Below, in pieces: positions 47,134 through 56,695 of a stretch of 57,453 bases of DNA. The stretch covers positions 1-57,453 of the forward strand of contig JAKPOQ010000064.1 of the NCBI GenBank assembly GCA_029547745.1. Direction: 5' to 3'. The first letter of the stretch is position 1; each line of letters begins with the position of its first letter. The translations under genes were made by a program, and so were the position numbers. The DNA comes from Actinomycetes bacterium (GTDB lineage: Bacteria > Actinomycetota > Thermoleophilia > UBA2241). The notes under the pieces are model-generated. The model saw only the letters and a list, made by a program, of their open reading frames with translations, did no database searches and was not told the DNA's origin.

Positions 47134-50037
47134 ATGGACAACGTCACGCCCCTGGGGGCCTCGCGCCGGACCGAAAGGCGGAGCGTGAGGCGCGGTCTTC
47201 TCGTCGCCATCATCATCCTCGTGATCGTCGTCCTGCTCGTGGCGGGACGGGCGCTCGGGTTCTACGTCGACTGGCTGTGGTTCGGCGAGGTCGGCTTCCG
47301 CTCCGTCTTCTGGACGACGTTCTGGTCGCGGGTGCTGCTCGGGTTGGCGGCCGGCGCGTTGTTGTTCGTCATCATCTACCCGAACCTGGAACTGGCCCGG
47401 CGGCTGGCGCCGGCTTTCCGTACCACGGCCGCGGGCGACGTCATCGAGCCGAAGAGCGAGCCCCTGCGCCGGCATGCCGGCGCGATCGGGCTCGCCGTCT
47501 CGGCGCTCATCGCCGTCTTCGCCGGCGTCGCCGCCTCCTCGGCCTGGCTGACGTTCCGTAAGGCCTTCGCCGCCACGGACTTCGGCGTCCGCGACCCAGT
47601 GTTCGGCCGGGACCTCGGCTTCTACATCTTCTCGGTCCCGGCGTGGCACGCGGTGCAGAACTTCGTCCTGTTCGCGCTGGTCGCCGCCCTCGTGCTCGCG
47701 GCCCTCATGCACGTCGTGCTGGGCGGCGTGGAGTACCGGGTGGAGGCGCCGGGCCAGGGGGGCGGCGGCGTAGCCGGCCCGCCCCCCTGGCCCGGCGCCT
47801 CCCGCCCTCCGCGCGTCTCCGTGAGCCTCAGCGGGCGAGCGATCGCCCATCTGTCGGCGCTGCTCGCCGCCGTGTTCGCCGTCGTCGGCGTCGGCCAGCT
47901 CTTCCGCGCCTGGGACCTGCTCTACTCGACCGCAGGGGCGACGTTCGGCGCGGGATACACCGACGTCGTCGTGCGTCTTCCGCTGACGCGGGTGACGATG
48001 GTCCTCGCCTTCGCCATCGCGGCGGCGCTCGCCTGGAACGTCTGGCGCCGCCGCTCGCGCTGGCCGGTCGTCGCCGTCGTCGTCTGGATCGTCGCCATCG
48101 TCGTCCTGCGCGGCATCGTGCCGGCGGCCGTACAGGCGCTCATCGTGAATCCGAACCAGTTGGCCAAGGAGCGGCCTTACATCACCCGCAACCTGGCCGC
48201 CACGAAGGCGGCCTTCCAGCTCGATCATCTCACGGCGAAGCCGCTCCAGATGAAGACGCGCGTCACGCCCGCCGTGCTGCGCGACAACGAGGTCACCCTC
48301 CGCAACGTCCGCCTCTGGGATCCCGACACCCTGGTCACGAGCTACCGCCAGTTGCAGCAGCTTCGCCCGTACTATGCGTTCGTCGACGCCGACGTCGACC
48401 GTTACCTGGTGGGGGGCGCCTACACGCAGACCATGATGTCGGCGCGCGAGCTCGACATCGCCGGCCTGCCTGCCGCCGCCCAGACATGGGTCAACCAGCA
48501 CATCGCCTACACCCATGGGTTCGGCGTCGCCATGTCGGCCGTCAACCAGGTGACCAGGGACGGCTCGCCCGACTTCCTCGTCCAGGACGTGCCGCCGCGG
48601 GCGGTCGCCGGGCTCGAGATCGAGCAGCCGCGTATCTACTACGGCGAGATCGGCACCGATTACACGCTGGTGAGGACGAGCCAGCGCGAGTTCGACTATC
48701 CGGGGGCGACCGCGGGCGGGGACGTATACACGGAGTACGACGGTAAGGGCGGGATCCCGATCGACGGCTTCCTTCCCAGGCTGGCCTTCGCCTGGCGTCA
48801 GCGGACCATCAAGTTCTTCACTACCTCGGCGATCGGCGACGACAGCCGCATCATCATCCGCAACAACATCGTCGACCGTGTCAAGGCGGTGGCCCCCTTC
48901 CTCGCCCTTGACGCCGACCCGTACCTCGTGATCGCCGACAAGCGTCTCTACTGGATCCAGGACGCCTACACGAGCACGGGTCTCTACCCGTACTCGACCC
49001 GCGACGAGGGGCACAACTACATCCGGAACTCGGTGAAGGTCGTGATCGACGCCTATAACGGTACGATGCGGTTCTACGTGTTCGACGAGGACGATCCCAT
49101 CCTGCGGACCTACCGGCGCATCTTCCCCGACCTGTTCGTGCTCGGCGACGAGATGCCGGATGCGCTCTACGAGCACGTCCGCTATCCCGAGGATCTCTTC
49201 ATGACCCAGGCGCGGATCTTCGAGACGTACCACGTCGACGACCCTGACGTGCTCTACAACAAGGGCGACCAGTGGCAGATCCCGGAGAAGGTCTCGCTGG
49301 ACGACCAGGGTTCCATGGCGGCCTACTACGTCATCATGAGGTTGCCGGGGGCGGAGAAGGAGGAGTTCCTCCTCATCATGCCCTTCACGCCGAACACGCG
49401 CCCGAACATGGTCGCGTGGCTGGGGGCACGCTCGGACGGCGCCGCTTACGGCTCGTCCGTCCTGTACCGCTTCAGCGAGAGCACGACTGTGTTCGGGCCA
49501 GCGCAGGTGGAGGCGGCCATCAACCAGGACCCGACGATCTCGGCGCAACGCTCGCTGTGGGACCAACAGGGTTCACGCGTCATCCTCGGCAACCTCATCA
49601 TCGTGCCGGTCGAGGACTCGCTGCTGTACGTGCAACCGTTGTACCTGGTCAGCGAGCAGACGCAGTTGCCGCAGCTCAAGCGCGTCATCGTCTTCTACCG
49701 CATGCCGGGAGAGAGCGGCTCCGAGGCGGACGCCGAGCAGCTCGTCATCATGGCGCCGACGCTCGCGGAGGCGCTCGCTGAGGCGTTCGGCGAAGCGCCG
49801 GAGATCGGGCCGCCGGTGGCCGGCGGGGCGGCCGGCGCGAGCGAGGGGACGGGCGCGGGCGAAGGAGCCGGCGCCACGGGCGCCGGCCTCAGCGCCCGCG
49901 TCCAGCAGCTCATCGCCAGGGCGAACGAGCAGTTCGAGGCGGCGCAGGCGGCGCAGCAGGCCGGCGACTGGGCCGAGTACGGGCGCCAGATCGAGCTGCT
50001 GCAGCGCACGCTGCGCGCCCTGCAGCAGCTCCAGTAG
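47134..50037 (+). CDS. UPF0182/COG1615 family large membrane protein
   Basis: 967 residues. Seven hydrophobic segments in the first 360 residues (for example LLVAIIILVIVVLLVAG and VVAVVVWIVAIVVL), then a soluble region of about 500 residues with conserved segments DYTLVRTSQREFDYP, LDADPYLVIADKRLYWIQDAYT and YPEDLF. The C-terminal tail is Ala/Gly/Gln-rich and probably a coiled coil. The family is common in actinobacteria and cyanobacteria and has no assigned function. A Gly/Pro-rich insert interrupts the membrane part near residue 210. Ends with TAG. Confidence 0.92.
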   Translation: MDNVTPLGASRRTERRSVRRGLLVAIIILVIVVLLVAGRALGFYVDWLWFGEVGFRSVFWTTFWSRVLLGLAAGALLFVIIYPNLELARRLAPAFRTTAAGDVIEPKSEPLRRHAGAIGLAVSALIAVFAGVAASSAWLTFRKAFAATDFGVRDPVFGRDLGFYIFSVPAWHAVQNFVLFALVAALVLAALMHVVLGGVEYRVEAPGQGGGGVAGPPPWPGASRPPRVSVSLSGRAIAHLSALLAAVFAVVGVGQLFRAWDLLYSTAGATFGAGYTDVVVRLPLTRVTMVLAFAIAAALAWNVWRRRSRWPVVAVVVWIVAIVVLRGIVPAAVQALIVNPNQLAKERPYITRNLAATKAAFQLDHLTAKPLQMKTRVTPAVLRDNEVTLRNVRLWDPDTLVTSYRQLQQLRPYYAFVDADVDRYLVGGAYTQTMMSARELDIAGLPAAAQTWVNQHIAYTHGFGVAMSAVNQVTRDGSPDFLVQDVPPRAVAGLEIEQPRIYYGEIGTDYTLVRTSQREFDYPGATAGGDVYTEYDGKGGIPIDGFLPRLAFAWRQRTIKFFTTSAIGDDSRIIIRNNIVDRVKAVAPFLALDADPYLVIADKRLYWIQDAYTSTGLYPYSTRDEGHNYIRNSVKVVIDAYNGTMRFYVFDEDDPILRTYRRIFPDLFVLGDEMPDALYEHVRYPEDLFMTQARIFETYHVDDPDVLYNKGDQWQIPEKVSLDDQGSMAAYYVIMRLPGAEKEEFLLIMPFTPNTRPNMVAWLGARSDGAAYGSSVLYRFSESTTVFGPAQVEAAINQDPTISAQRSLWDQQGSRVILGNLIIVPVEDSLLYVQPLYLVSEQTQLPQLKRVIVFYRMPGESGSEADAEQLVIMAPTLAEALAEAFGEAPEIGPPVAGGAAGASEGTGAGEGAGATGAGLSARVQQLIARANEQFEAAQAAQQAGDWAEYGRQIELLQRTLRALQQLQ

Positions 50038-50501
50038 GCGCCGTCGCGCCGGCGGGGTCGCGCGTCTCTCGTCGCACTGGTGGCTCTCGGCGGCGCGCCC
50101 GTCGCGGATCGCGGCGATGCCGGGGCCGACCTCGTCGAGGCAGTCCTGTCTCTTGAGGTGGACGATGCGGCGCTGCAGTACGTCCGGTCTCACGTGGCTT
50201 CGCGCAGGGGCGGCCTCGAGCGACCATGCGCTGGACGTGCGAGGACCGGAAGGGGCGAGGTCGGTTCGATCGTGCGCAAAGGATGGCCGTGGCCACGGCG
50301 GGCAACGTGGGTGTCTAGGTCTATCCTGTGAAAACCAGTAAAGTAGAGTGTCACGCTGAGCAGGGTCGATGCCCGTGGCGGCCATGCGGTGTACGGTGGC
50401 GGGTTGTCTCGCCGGACGACGCCACGTAGTCGGCGAGATTCAGGACTTGTCGTGAAGCGCCGATACGGAGTTGAGACGGAGTCGAGACACTGGCCGGGCG
50501 C
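50038..50501. other. Spacer without a recognised gene
   Basis: Reading frames here look like chance products of high GC. It contains an 8-bp stem-loop (TCTCGCCG 50407-50414 with CGGCGAGA 50431-50438) and an AT-richer patch at 50315-50350. I see no clear riboswitch or promoter, although the leader of the prepilin operon must lie here. Confidence 0.5.
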
Positions 50502-51395
50502 ATGTATGTGTCGAACACCAAGGACGGAGCGTGTGACGGTTCGCGGGGGCGGTCGATCGTGAGTGCAGCGAAGAGGCGACGCGACTCAAGCCTTGGGCGC
50601 AGGGGATCGTTCGGATTGAGTCGCGGTTTCACGTTGGTCGAACTTCTGGTCACGATCGTCTTGACGGCGATCGTGCTGGCGGCGATGGTGCCGGCCTTCC
50701 TCTCTGCCCACAAGGCATCGGCAGGGGATCGAGCCCGGAACATCGCCGCGAACGTCGCTCAGGACCGCATCGAGAAGATCCGCCTGCTGCCCTTCGACCA
50801 GATCATCGACGACGCCGATCATCTACAGTCAGCCTCGTTCGCCGGCGCCCAGTTCGGCACAACGTATACGCCTCCGGGCTCATCGAAGGTCTATACGATC
50901 GACTACACGGTCCAGAACGTCCCCGCGACTGGAGCGGTCAGCTACAAGCGTGTCGAGGTCACCGTCGCATGGACGGCGCCTCCGTCCCCAGTGCAGCCCG
51001 TGACGATGCGCACCATCATCATGAACCCGGCCGTGAGCGGCAGCCCGTCTCCGTCGCCATCATCATCGCCGAGTCCCACTCCGACGCCCACGCTCACCCC
51101 CACCCCGACGCCGCCGACGACCACGTACAAGCTGACCGTCTTGGTCAACAAGGATTACGTGAACCCGTCGCTCGGGGTCACTGTGGTGCGGACCGATGTC
51201 ACCCCCAACACGACGATGCCGCCAGCGATGCAAGTGCCCACCACGTCGTCGCCGAAGACGTGGACCGGGCTTCCTCCGGGAACTTACCTCATCACCTGCA
51301 ACTACTACAAAAAGGGAAATACGAACCAGCCACGTACGCTGCAGCAGACGATCTACATCACCAACACCGACCAGACCTACACTTTCCAGCTCTAG
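50502..51395 (+). CDS. Type IV prepilin-like protein with Pro/Ser/Thr linker
   Basis: Up to 297 residues. The leader is basic and long, ending SRG^FTLVELL with Glu5, followed by a hydrophobic helix, so it is a prepilin-peptidase substrate. Starts at ATG 50502 or GTG 50559 are possible; the second has a G-rich site 8 bases upstream. After a pilin-like domain there is a repetitive Ser/Pro/Thr linker at about 170-205 and a second small beta domain (YKLTVLVNKDYVNPSLGVTVVRTD, ending YTFQL) resembling a carboxypeptidase-regulatory-like fold. First of three pilin genes. It ends with TAG. Confidence 0.85.
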   Translation: MYVSNTKDGACDGSRGRSIVSAAKRRRDSSLGRRGSFGLSRGFTLVELLVTIVLTAIVLAAMVPAFLSAHKASAGDRARNIAANVAQDRIEKIRLLPFDQIIDDADHLQSASFAGAQFGTTYTPPGSSKVYTIDYTVQNVPATGAVSYKRVEVTVAWTAPPSPVQPVTMRTIIMNPAVSGSPSPSPSSSPSPTPTPTLTPTPTPPTTTYKLTVLVNKDYVNPSLGVTVVRTDVTPNTTMPPAMQVPTTSSPKTWTGLPPGTYLITCNYYKKGNTNQPRTLQQTIYITNTDQTYTFQL

Positions 51396-51402
51396 GCGCG
51401 CG

Positions 51403-52113
51403 ATGCAGATGAGCCCTTTCCGACGATCAAACGCGCAGGGCGGCGTCACCCTCATCGAGCTCCTTGTCTCGATCGCCATCCTGGGTATCATCACGGCCCT
51501 GCTCGTCACGAGCTGGATCGCGTTGCAGAACTCCTATGGCCACTCGGTCAGGTCCAGTAACGCTCGCGGCCAGGCGCGCGACGCCCTCGCGCGTGCGAGC
51601 CGCGAGATCCGCGACGCTCAGCCGCTCACGCTCACCTCGCCGCTTCCGCCGCCGTTCCTCCTCGCACAGCCGACGGAGATCCAGTTCTACTCGGCTTTCA
51701 ACAACCCCGGCGTGAGACAGGACGGCAGCGGGACGGGAGCCCTCCGCAAGACGCGCATCTACCTTGATACCGGCGGAAGCTCGGCGCAGAAGGCCCTGAT
51801 CTGGCAACGCGATACGAACAACAGCGGGGGGTTTGACGCGGGCGACCGCGCGATCATCCTCGCTACCAACGTCGTCAACAACAGCGTCGCGAACACGAAC
51901 GTGACGCCGAGCACGTCGTACACGGCGATCTTCACGTACACTTGTCGGAACGCGTCCGGCGACATCACTGCCTCCGATACTGTAGGTGCCGCCGATCTGG
52001 GCAAGATCGTCGCCGTGCAGATCCACGTTATCGTCGACGACAACCTCGCCCACGCACCTGCGCCCGCGGATCTTCAGACCACTGTCCGCCCGCGGAACGT
52101 CGCTGGGGAGTAG
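51403..52113 (+). CDS. Type IV prepilin-like protein, PilW/GspJ type
   Basis: 236 residues from ATG 51403 or 51409. Short basic leader with GG^VTLIELLVSIAILGIITALLV. The soluble part has an EF-like Asp/Asn/Gly-rich segment (RDTNNSGGFDAGD). Probably a minor pilin forming a tip complex with its two neighbours. No pilus assembly ATPase or PilC is in the window. It ends with TAG, 8 bases before the next ATG. Confidence 0.85.
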   Translation: MQMSPFRRSNAQGGVTLIELLVSIAILGIITALLVTSWIALQNSYGHSVRSSNARGQARDALARASREIRDAQPLTLTSPLPPPFLLAQPTEIQFYSAFNNPGVRQDGSGTGALRKTRIYLDTGGSSAQKALIWQRDTNNSGGFDAGDRAIILATNVVNNSVANTNVTPSTSYTAIFTYTCRNASGDITASDTVGAADLGKIVAVQIHVIVDDNLAHAPAPADLQTTVRPRNVAGE

Positions 52114-52121
52114 GAGGAGTC

Positions 52122-53765
52122 ATGAGTAGAGTCGGCAGACAAAGGGGCAGCGCTCTTATCCTCTTCCTGGGAATCAGTGCGGCGCTCGCGATTCTCGCGA
52201 CCACACTGGTGCTGGTGGTCGGCAACCAGCAGCATGCCACTGCCGCCGAGCGTACGAGAAACCAGTCGTTCGACTATGCGGAGGCCGGTCTCGAAAGCGC
52301 CGTCATGGCGGTCCGGTCAGCGACATGGCCGGAGGCCGGCGAGTCGTTTTCCGACGCCGCTTTGAGGGCGGCATACGATGCGACATATCCGGCGGCCAGC
52401 AGGCCGACGTTGCAGGTGAAGGTCTACGACAACCAGGCGACGGTCGATGAGGCCATCACGTGGGACAAGGGAGGACCGACCGCTGCGACGACGCCCGACG
52501 GCAAGCTGTGGGTCGAGGCGAAGGTGACGTACAACAAGAAGACGACGCGTTTGCGCCAGTTGGTCGGTCAGGTGAACTCCACCAGTTCGTTGAGTCTGCC
52601 CGCGGCGGCGTTGTACACGGACGGCGACATCATGGTCGGGCCTAACGGCTCCGGTGATGTGTATGCGGTCAAGGCCGACGGCACACCCGCTGTCGGCCCG
52701 CCGTTCAGCGCCTCGGTGTACGGAGGCGGTGAGTTCGTCGGCAACTGGAGCTCCGACCTCTCGCCGAACGGCGGGAATGCGACCCTCGAGGTGAAGACGA
52801 ACGGCACTGTGTACAACCCGGCGGAATATGGCGACACACAGGAACACCCGGGCACGGGCGGGGTGGCCCCGCTCAGTACCTATCTGCCGCAGAACACGAT
52901 CGACACGCTGACCGCCGAGGCGAAGACCGGCACCCCACCGAAGGCCAATGCGCAAGGTACGGTGGTCGGCGCGGCGTTGCTCGCCCAGCTTCAGGCGACC
53001 TCCCCGCAGACATACACGGCGTCAGATGACTTGGTCGTGAACGGCGACCTGACGCTGGGAGGCGGAGAGAGCTGGTTCAACTTCAAGTCCCTCTATGTCA
53101 CCGGCAATCTCACGTTGAACGGCAACACACATACGAACACGACGGCGCTGTATGTGGGCGGGAACTTCACCATCAGTGGCCCCTCTGGAACCAGCCAGTT
53201 CGGCTCGATCTACGTCGGCGGCAACGTGGATTGGGGCGGTGCGCTCACCGTCAAGACGACGGACTACACGGATGCCGGCAAGGATCCGGCCCCGATGTAC
53301 GTGGGCGGCAGCTTCAAGTCGCAAGGCGGCCCGTTCACGCACGTCCTGGGGCCTACCTACGTCGCGGGCGCGTGCACGTTCTCGGGGAACAACGCCCTCA
53401 TCATGTGCCCGCTGCTGGTCAGCCCGAGTCAGATCACCACGTCGGGTAGCGCGAGCTTCGGGACAGTCGACCAGCCGATGGTGCTCCTTGGCCTGGACAA
53501 CAGCGACGGCCAGAACAAGGACATCCAGCTTGGGGCGAACGGGACGTTCACCGGCGTGATCATCAACATGGACGGCGGCGTGACGTTCAGCAACAGCGCG
53601 AACCCGGACGTCCGTGGCGCAGTGTTCGCCGAGGGCACGATCACGTTCAGTGGTAACACCAAGGTCGAGTACAACCCCAACGTCCTCGCCAATCTCGACG
53701 TGAGTGCGGCGACCACGGTGACGACGGTCGTCCCGGGCACCTGGCAGGAGTTGCCGGCGGACTGA
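52122..53765 (+). CDS. PilX-like pilus-associated protein with beta-helix-like repeats
   Basis: 547 residues, AGGAGG 5 bases before the ATG. Short basic lead and a hydrophobic helix (GSALILFLGISAALAIL), with Glu-x in the AAERTRNQSFDYAEAGLESA segment typical of PilX. The C-terminal half carries at least five repeats of the type L-Y-V-x-G-N-x-T-x-x-G (for instance LYVTGNLTLNG, LYVGGNFTISG, IYVGGNVDWGG, MYVGGSFKSQGG), which suggests a beta-solenoid stalk. It probably forms the surface-exposed part of the minor-pilin complex. Function is inferred. Confidence 0.85.
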   Translation: MSRVGRQRGSALILFLGISAALAILATTLVLVVGNQQHATAAERTRNQSFDYAEAGLESAVMAVRSATWPEAGESFSDAALRAAYDATYPAASRPTLQVKVYDNQATVDEAITWDKGGPTAATTPDGKLWVEAKVTYNKKTTRLRQLVGQVNSTSSLSLPAAALYTDGDIMVGPNGSGDVYAVKADGTPAVGPPFSASVYGGGEFVGNWSSDLSPNGGNATLEVKTNGTVYNPAEYGDTQEHPGTGGVAPLSTYLPQNTIDTLTAEAKTGTPPKANAQGTVVGAALLAQLQATSPQTYTASDDLVVNGDLTLGGGESWFNFKSLYVTGNLTLNGNTHTNTTALYVGGNFTISGPSGTSQFGSIYVGGNVDWGGALTVKTTDYTDAGKDPAPMYVGGSFKSQGGPFTHVLGPTYVAGACTFSGNNALIMCPLLVSPSQITTSGSASFGTVDQPMVLLGLDNSDGQNKDIQLGANGTFTGVIINMDGGVTFSNSANPDVRGAVFAEGTITFSGNTKVEYNPNVLANLDVSAATTVTTVVPGTWQELPAD

Positions 53766-53826
53766 GCGGCTGCGGACCTCTCTCTCGAAGGAGGGCGGTT
53801 CCAGCGAAGGAGGGCAGCGGACACGC

Positions 53827-54630
53827 CTACCCGAGCCGCCGAAGCTGCTGCTGCGGCGTGAACAGGCGACGCGGGGTGAGCAGGGCGGCGGTCGTGGCCG
53901 AGACGGCCGTCGCCGCCGCCAGCATGTACATGATCACCACCTGCAGCTTGACGGCTTCGAGCGGGTCGGCGCCCGCCAGGATCATGCCGGTCATCGCCCC
54001 GGGTAGAAAGACGATGCCCATCGTCTTCGTGCTGTCGATGACCGGCACCATGGCCAAGCGTACCGACCCGCGGATGAGGTCGTCCGCCGCCTGACGCGGC
54101 GTCGCGCCCAAGGCCAGCGCCGCCTCGATGCGCGGACGCTGGTCGCGTGCGTCTTCGAGCAGACGGACGACGGTGACCGAGGCCACTGTCATCGTGTTGC
54201 CGATGATCATGCCGGCGATGGGGATCACATAGCGTGCCCGGCTGTCGATGATACCGAGGCCCAGCATGAGCCCGAGGGTGAGGGCGGCCGAGAGGCCGAT
54301 CGCCGCCGCCATGATCCACCAGGACCCGGGCAGCGCCCTGGCCCGCCGGGTAGAAGTGAACGTGGCGAACGCGGCCATTGCGACGACCATGAGCAGGACC
54401 CAGATGAACCGTTCGGCGCCGAAGATAAGGTCGATCACGTAGCCGATCGCCATGAGTTGGACGAAGGCGCGCAGCGAGGCGACGAGGAGGTCCTTCTCGA
54501 GGCCGAGGCGCTCGCGGTACGAGAGGACGACGGCGATCGCGAGCATGGCCAGGGCAGCTACGACGTCGAGGTAGCCGAACTGCTGTGCCGCGATGACGGC
54601 GAGGCCTTTGTCGAACCACGCCTCGCTCAT
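53827..54630 (-). CDS. fetB: FetB-type ABC transporter permease (UPF0014)
   Basis: About 267 residues from ATG 54630. Seven helices. Family segments are LGLEKDLLVASLRAFVQLMAIGYV, PIAGMIIGNTMTVASV, EAALALGATPRQA and DSTKTMGIVFLPGAMTGMILAGADPLEAV. FetAB exports iron and confers oxidative-stress resistance in E. coli. In-frame ATGs also occur at 54660 and 54690 within a 30-bp tandem repeat, so the true N-terminus may carry one or two extra copies of MRE-x-R-x-AGVA. Ends with TAG. Confidence 0.9.
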   Translation of the reverse strand: MSEAWFDKGLAVIAAQQFGYLDVVAALAMLAIAVVLSYRERLGLEKDLLVASLRAFVQLMAIGYVIDLIFGAERFIWVLLMVVAMAAFATFTSTRRARALPGSWWIMAAAIGLSAALTLGLMLGLGIIDSRARYVIPIAGMIIGNTMTVASVTVVRLLEDARDQRPRIEAALALGATPRQAADDLIRGSVRLAMVPVIDSTKTMGIVFLPGAMTGMILAGADPLEAVKLQVVIMYMLAAATAVSATTAALLTPRRLFTPQQQLRRLG

Positions 54631-54717
54631 CGCGACGCCTGCCCGTCGGTTCTCACGCATCGCGACGCCTGCCTGTCGGCTCTCACGCATCGCGACGCCT
54701 GCCCGTCGCCTCTCATG
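54628..54717 (-). repeat. Three tandem 30-bp units at the FetB start
   Basis: Units 54628-54657, 54658-54687 and 54688-54717 differ at a few positions. Each is ten codons long and supplies an in-frame ATG for FetB. The third merges with the end of the FetA gene. Confidence 0.85.
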
Positions 54718-55486
54718 TCGTCGGCTCACCTCCGAGCCTGCCGGCGAGGAAGAGGCGCGTCGCTTCGTCACCGGGACGGTCGAACAGCTCGGGCAGCGGA
54801 CCCTGCTCGACCACCCGGCCATCGACGAGGAGCAGGCCGTGGTCGCCGATGCGTCGCGCCTGGGCGAGGTCATGGGTGACGAACACGAACGTGAGCTCGG
54901 TGTCGGCGGCGAGGCGCAGCAGGAGATCCTCGACCACGCGCGCCGCGCCGGGGTCGAGCGACGCCGTCGGCTCGTCGAGAAGGAGCACCTCGGGATCGTT
55001 CGCCAGGGCGCGGGCGAGACAGACGCGCTGCGCCTCGCCGCCGGAGAGCTGGTCGGCCGACCTGTCGCAGAAGTCGGGGGGCAGGCCGACGCGGCCCAGC
55101 AGGTCGCAGCCCTGCTCGCGCCCGCCGTCGGCCTGCCCCCCGATGATGCCGTGCAACCGTGGCCCGTAGAGGACGTTGTCGAGCACCGTGCCCGCGAACA
55201 GCGCCGGCGTCTGGAAGACCATCCCGACGCGCCGGCGCAGCTCTTGGACCGGGAGCGTGTTGGTCGGTCGGCCGTCGAGGAGCACGCGACCCCCCGTCGG
55301 CTCGACGAGCCGATCGATGGCGCGCAGGGTGGACGACTTGGCGGAGCCTGAGGGGCCCACGATGGTGAAGACCTCGCCGGCGCGCACCGCAAACCCGACA
55401 TCGTCGAGGATCAGCCGCGGCGCTCCGTCGTTCGGCATGATGAGAGTGAGGTGTTCGACGGAGAGCTTCCACTCCGCGGGGTCCAT
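54713..55486 (-). CDS. fetA: FetA-type ABC transporter ATPase
   Basis: 257 residues with Walker A GPSGSAKSS (Ala in place of the usual Gly before Lys), Q-loop MVFQTPALF, signature LSGGEAQR, Walker B VLLLDEP and H-loop FVTHDLAQA. Partner of the FetB permease immediately downstream. The pairing and order match fetAB. Expression start is close to 55500, next to the divergent tRNA-Val. Confidence 0.9.
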   Translation of the reverse strand: MDPAEWKLSVEHLTLIMPNDGAPRLILDDVGFAVRAGEVFTIVGPSGSAKSSTLRAIDRLVEPTGGRVLLDGRPTNTLPVQELRRRVGMVFQTPALFAGTVLDNVLYGPRLHGIIGGQADGGREQGCDLLGRVGLPPDFCDRSADQLSGGEAQRVCLARALANDPEVLLLDEPTASLDPGAARVVEDLLLRLAADTELTFVFVTHDLAQARRIGDHGLLLVDGRVVEQGPLPELFDRPGDEATRLFLAGRLGGEPTT

Positions 55487-55541
55487 GGGGCGCCGAGTAT
55501 AGCAGGTGACCCCGGCACGAGGACGACCGATGGTCCCGGTG

Positions 55542-55547
55542 TATACT
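55542..55547 (+). promoter_or_regulatory. -10 element of tRNA-Val
   Basis: TATACT 17 bases before the mature tRNA. No obvious -35 at the correct distance. Confidence 0.55.
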
Positions 55548-55563
55548 GCCGGGCGCCTCGCCC

Positions 55564-55635
55564 GGGCGATTAGCTCAGTGGAAGAGCGCCTGCCTTACAA
55601 GCAGGGGGTCGGTGGTTCGAACCCACCATCGCCCA
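55564..55635 (+). tRNA. tRNA-Val (anticodon UAC)
   Basis: Full cloverleaf: acceptor GGGCGAT/ATCGCCC, D-arm GCTC/GAGC, anticodon stem CCTGC/GCAGG with loop CTTACAA (anticodon TAC, reads GUA/GUG), T-arm GGTGG TTCGAAC CCACC, discriminator A. CCA is encoded at 55636-55638. Confidence 0.95.
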
Positions 55636-55784
55636 CCACCGCCCTCCACCCTTCCTCCGCTTCTCCTTCCCTGTCCCGCCTCCGTCTCTCCTTCTCTGTC
55701 CGACTTTCCCTCGGCCCCCCTCCCTCTTCGTCTCCCTTCTCCTTCCTTCTCGTCGCGCCGGCGAGATGCGGTATCGTTGCTCGC

Positions 55785-56519
55785 ATGGACGCGGTGGCCG
55801 ACGACGGGCATTCCCGGGCAGGCGCCCTCGCGCCGGCGGACGCCCAGTCGTACGTGCGTCACGAGCTCCGCACGCCGTTGGCTGTGATCCAGCCGCTCTT
55901 GGAGATCCTCCTTGGCGGTTCCTCCGGCTCGCTCGACGAGAAGCAGCTCAGCTACCTCCAGATGCTCAAGCGGAACGTCGAGCGCCTGTCGGCGATGATC
56001 ACCAGCCTTGTGGAGACCGGCTGGCTCGAAGTTGCGGCCATCCCGCAGGAGGCGCGACCGGTCGGTGCCGCCGAGATCGTCTCGGACACGGTGGCGAGCG
56101 TCCGGGCGGCGTTTCCCGAGGCGCCCTCGATCGTCGTCGACCTGGAAGAGAGGCTTCCTCCGGTCCACGGAGACGCACACCGCTTGCGCTGCGCCCTGCG
56201 CAACGTCTTGGTCAACGCTTGCACGTTCGCGTCTGCGAGTGAACGGGTCGACGTCCGCGTAGGGATGGCCGGGCACGTCGGGCACGTCGCGATCGTCGTC
56301 ACCGACCGGGGTCCCGGGATCACAGCGGAGGACTTGCCTCGCGTGTTCGACCTCGGGTATCGGGGCGCGGCGGCGCGCGATCGGGGCACCCGGGGCCTTG
56401 GCCTCGGCCTGCCGGTGACGCGGGCGCTCGTCGAAGAGGCCGGCGGGCGCGTGGTCCTCGAGTCGGCGCTCGGTCGCGGAACAAGTGTGACGCTGGAGCT
56501 GCCAGCAGCCTCAGGTTGA
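55785..56519 (+). CDS. Small histidine kinase without sensor domain
   Basis: 244 residues from ATG 55785. HisKA region with phospho-acceptor motif VRHELRTPL near residue 26, then N-box RNVLVNACTFAS, G1 DRGPGI and G2 GTRGLGLGLPV. It has no membrane helix and no sensor domain, so it is a cytoplasmic kinase or a partner that receives input from another protein. No response regulator is adjacent. A pyrimidine-rich stretch of about 110 bases separates it from tRNA-Val. Confidence 0.88.
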   Translation: MDAVADDGHSRAGALAPADAQSYVRHELRTPLAVIQPLLEILLGGSSGSLDEKQLSYLQMLKRNVERLSAMITSLVETGWLEVAAIPQEARPVGAAEIVSDTVASVRAAFPEAPSIVVDLEERLPPVHGDAHRLRCALRNVLVNACTFASASERVDVRVGMAGHVGHVAIVVTDRGPGITAEDLPRVFDLGYRGAAARDRGTRGLGLGLPVTRALVEEAGGRVVLESALGRGTSVTLELPAASG

Positions 56520-56612
56520 CGATTGGGGGCGGCGACCGAGTCGCCCTCGCCCCGCCCCTCGCCCCTCGTCCCGCCCCTCGCCCCGCCCCCTCACATGTTC
56601 ATGGGTCCGGCT

Positions 56613-56641
56613 TTGTGGGCTCTGTCGCCCTGTGCTACACT
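56613..56641 (+). promoter_or_regulatory. Promoter of tRNA-Asp
   Basis: TTGTGG (56613-56618), 17 bases, TACACT (56636-56641), about 55 bases before the mature tRNA. Confidence 0.65.
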
Positions 56642-56695
56642 GCGCTTCCGCCGCCGCGGCAGCACCATGACGATGCTTGCGGCGCCGCCTTTTGC

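Noticed and set aside
50080-50331. An 83-residue plus-strand frame after UPF0182
   Set aside because: No ribosome-binding site, no family pattern and composition typical of random high-GC sequence.
50236-50340. Possible c-di-GMP riboswitch before the pilin operon
   Set aside because: GCGCAAAGG and GGGCAAC recall parts of the GEMM motif, but the order and the P1/P2 pairings do not fit.
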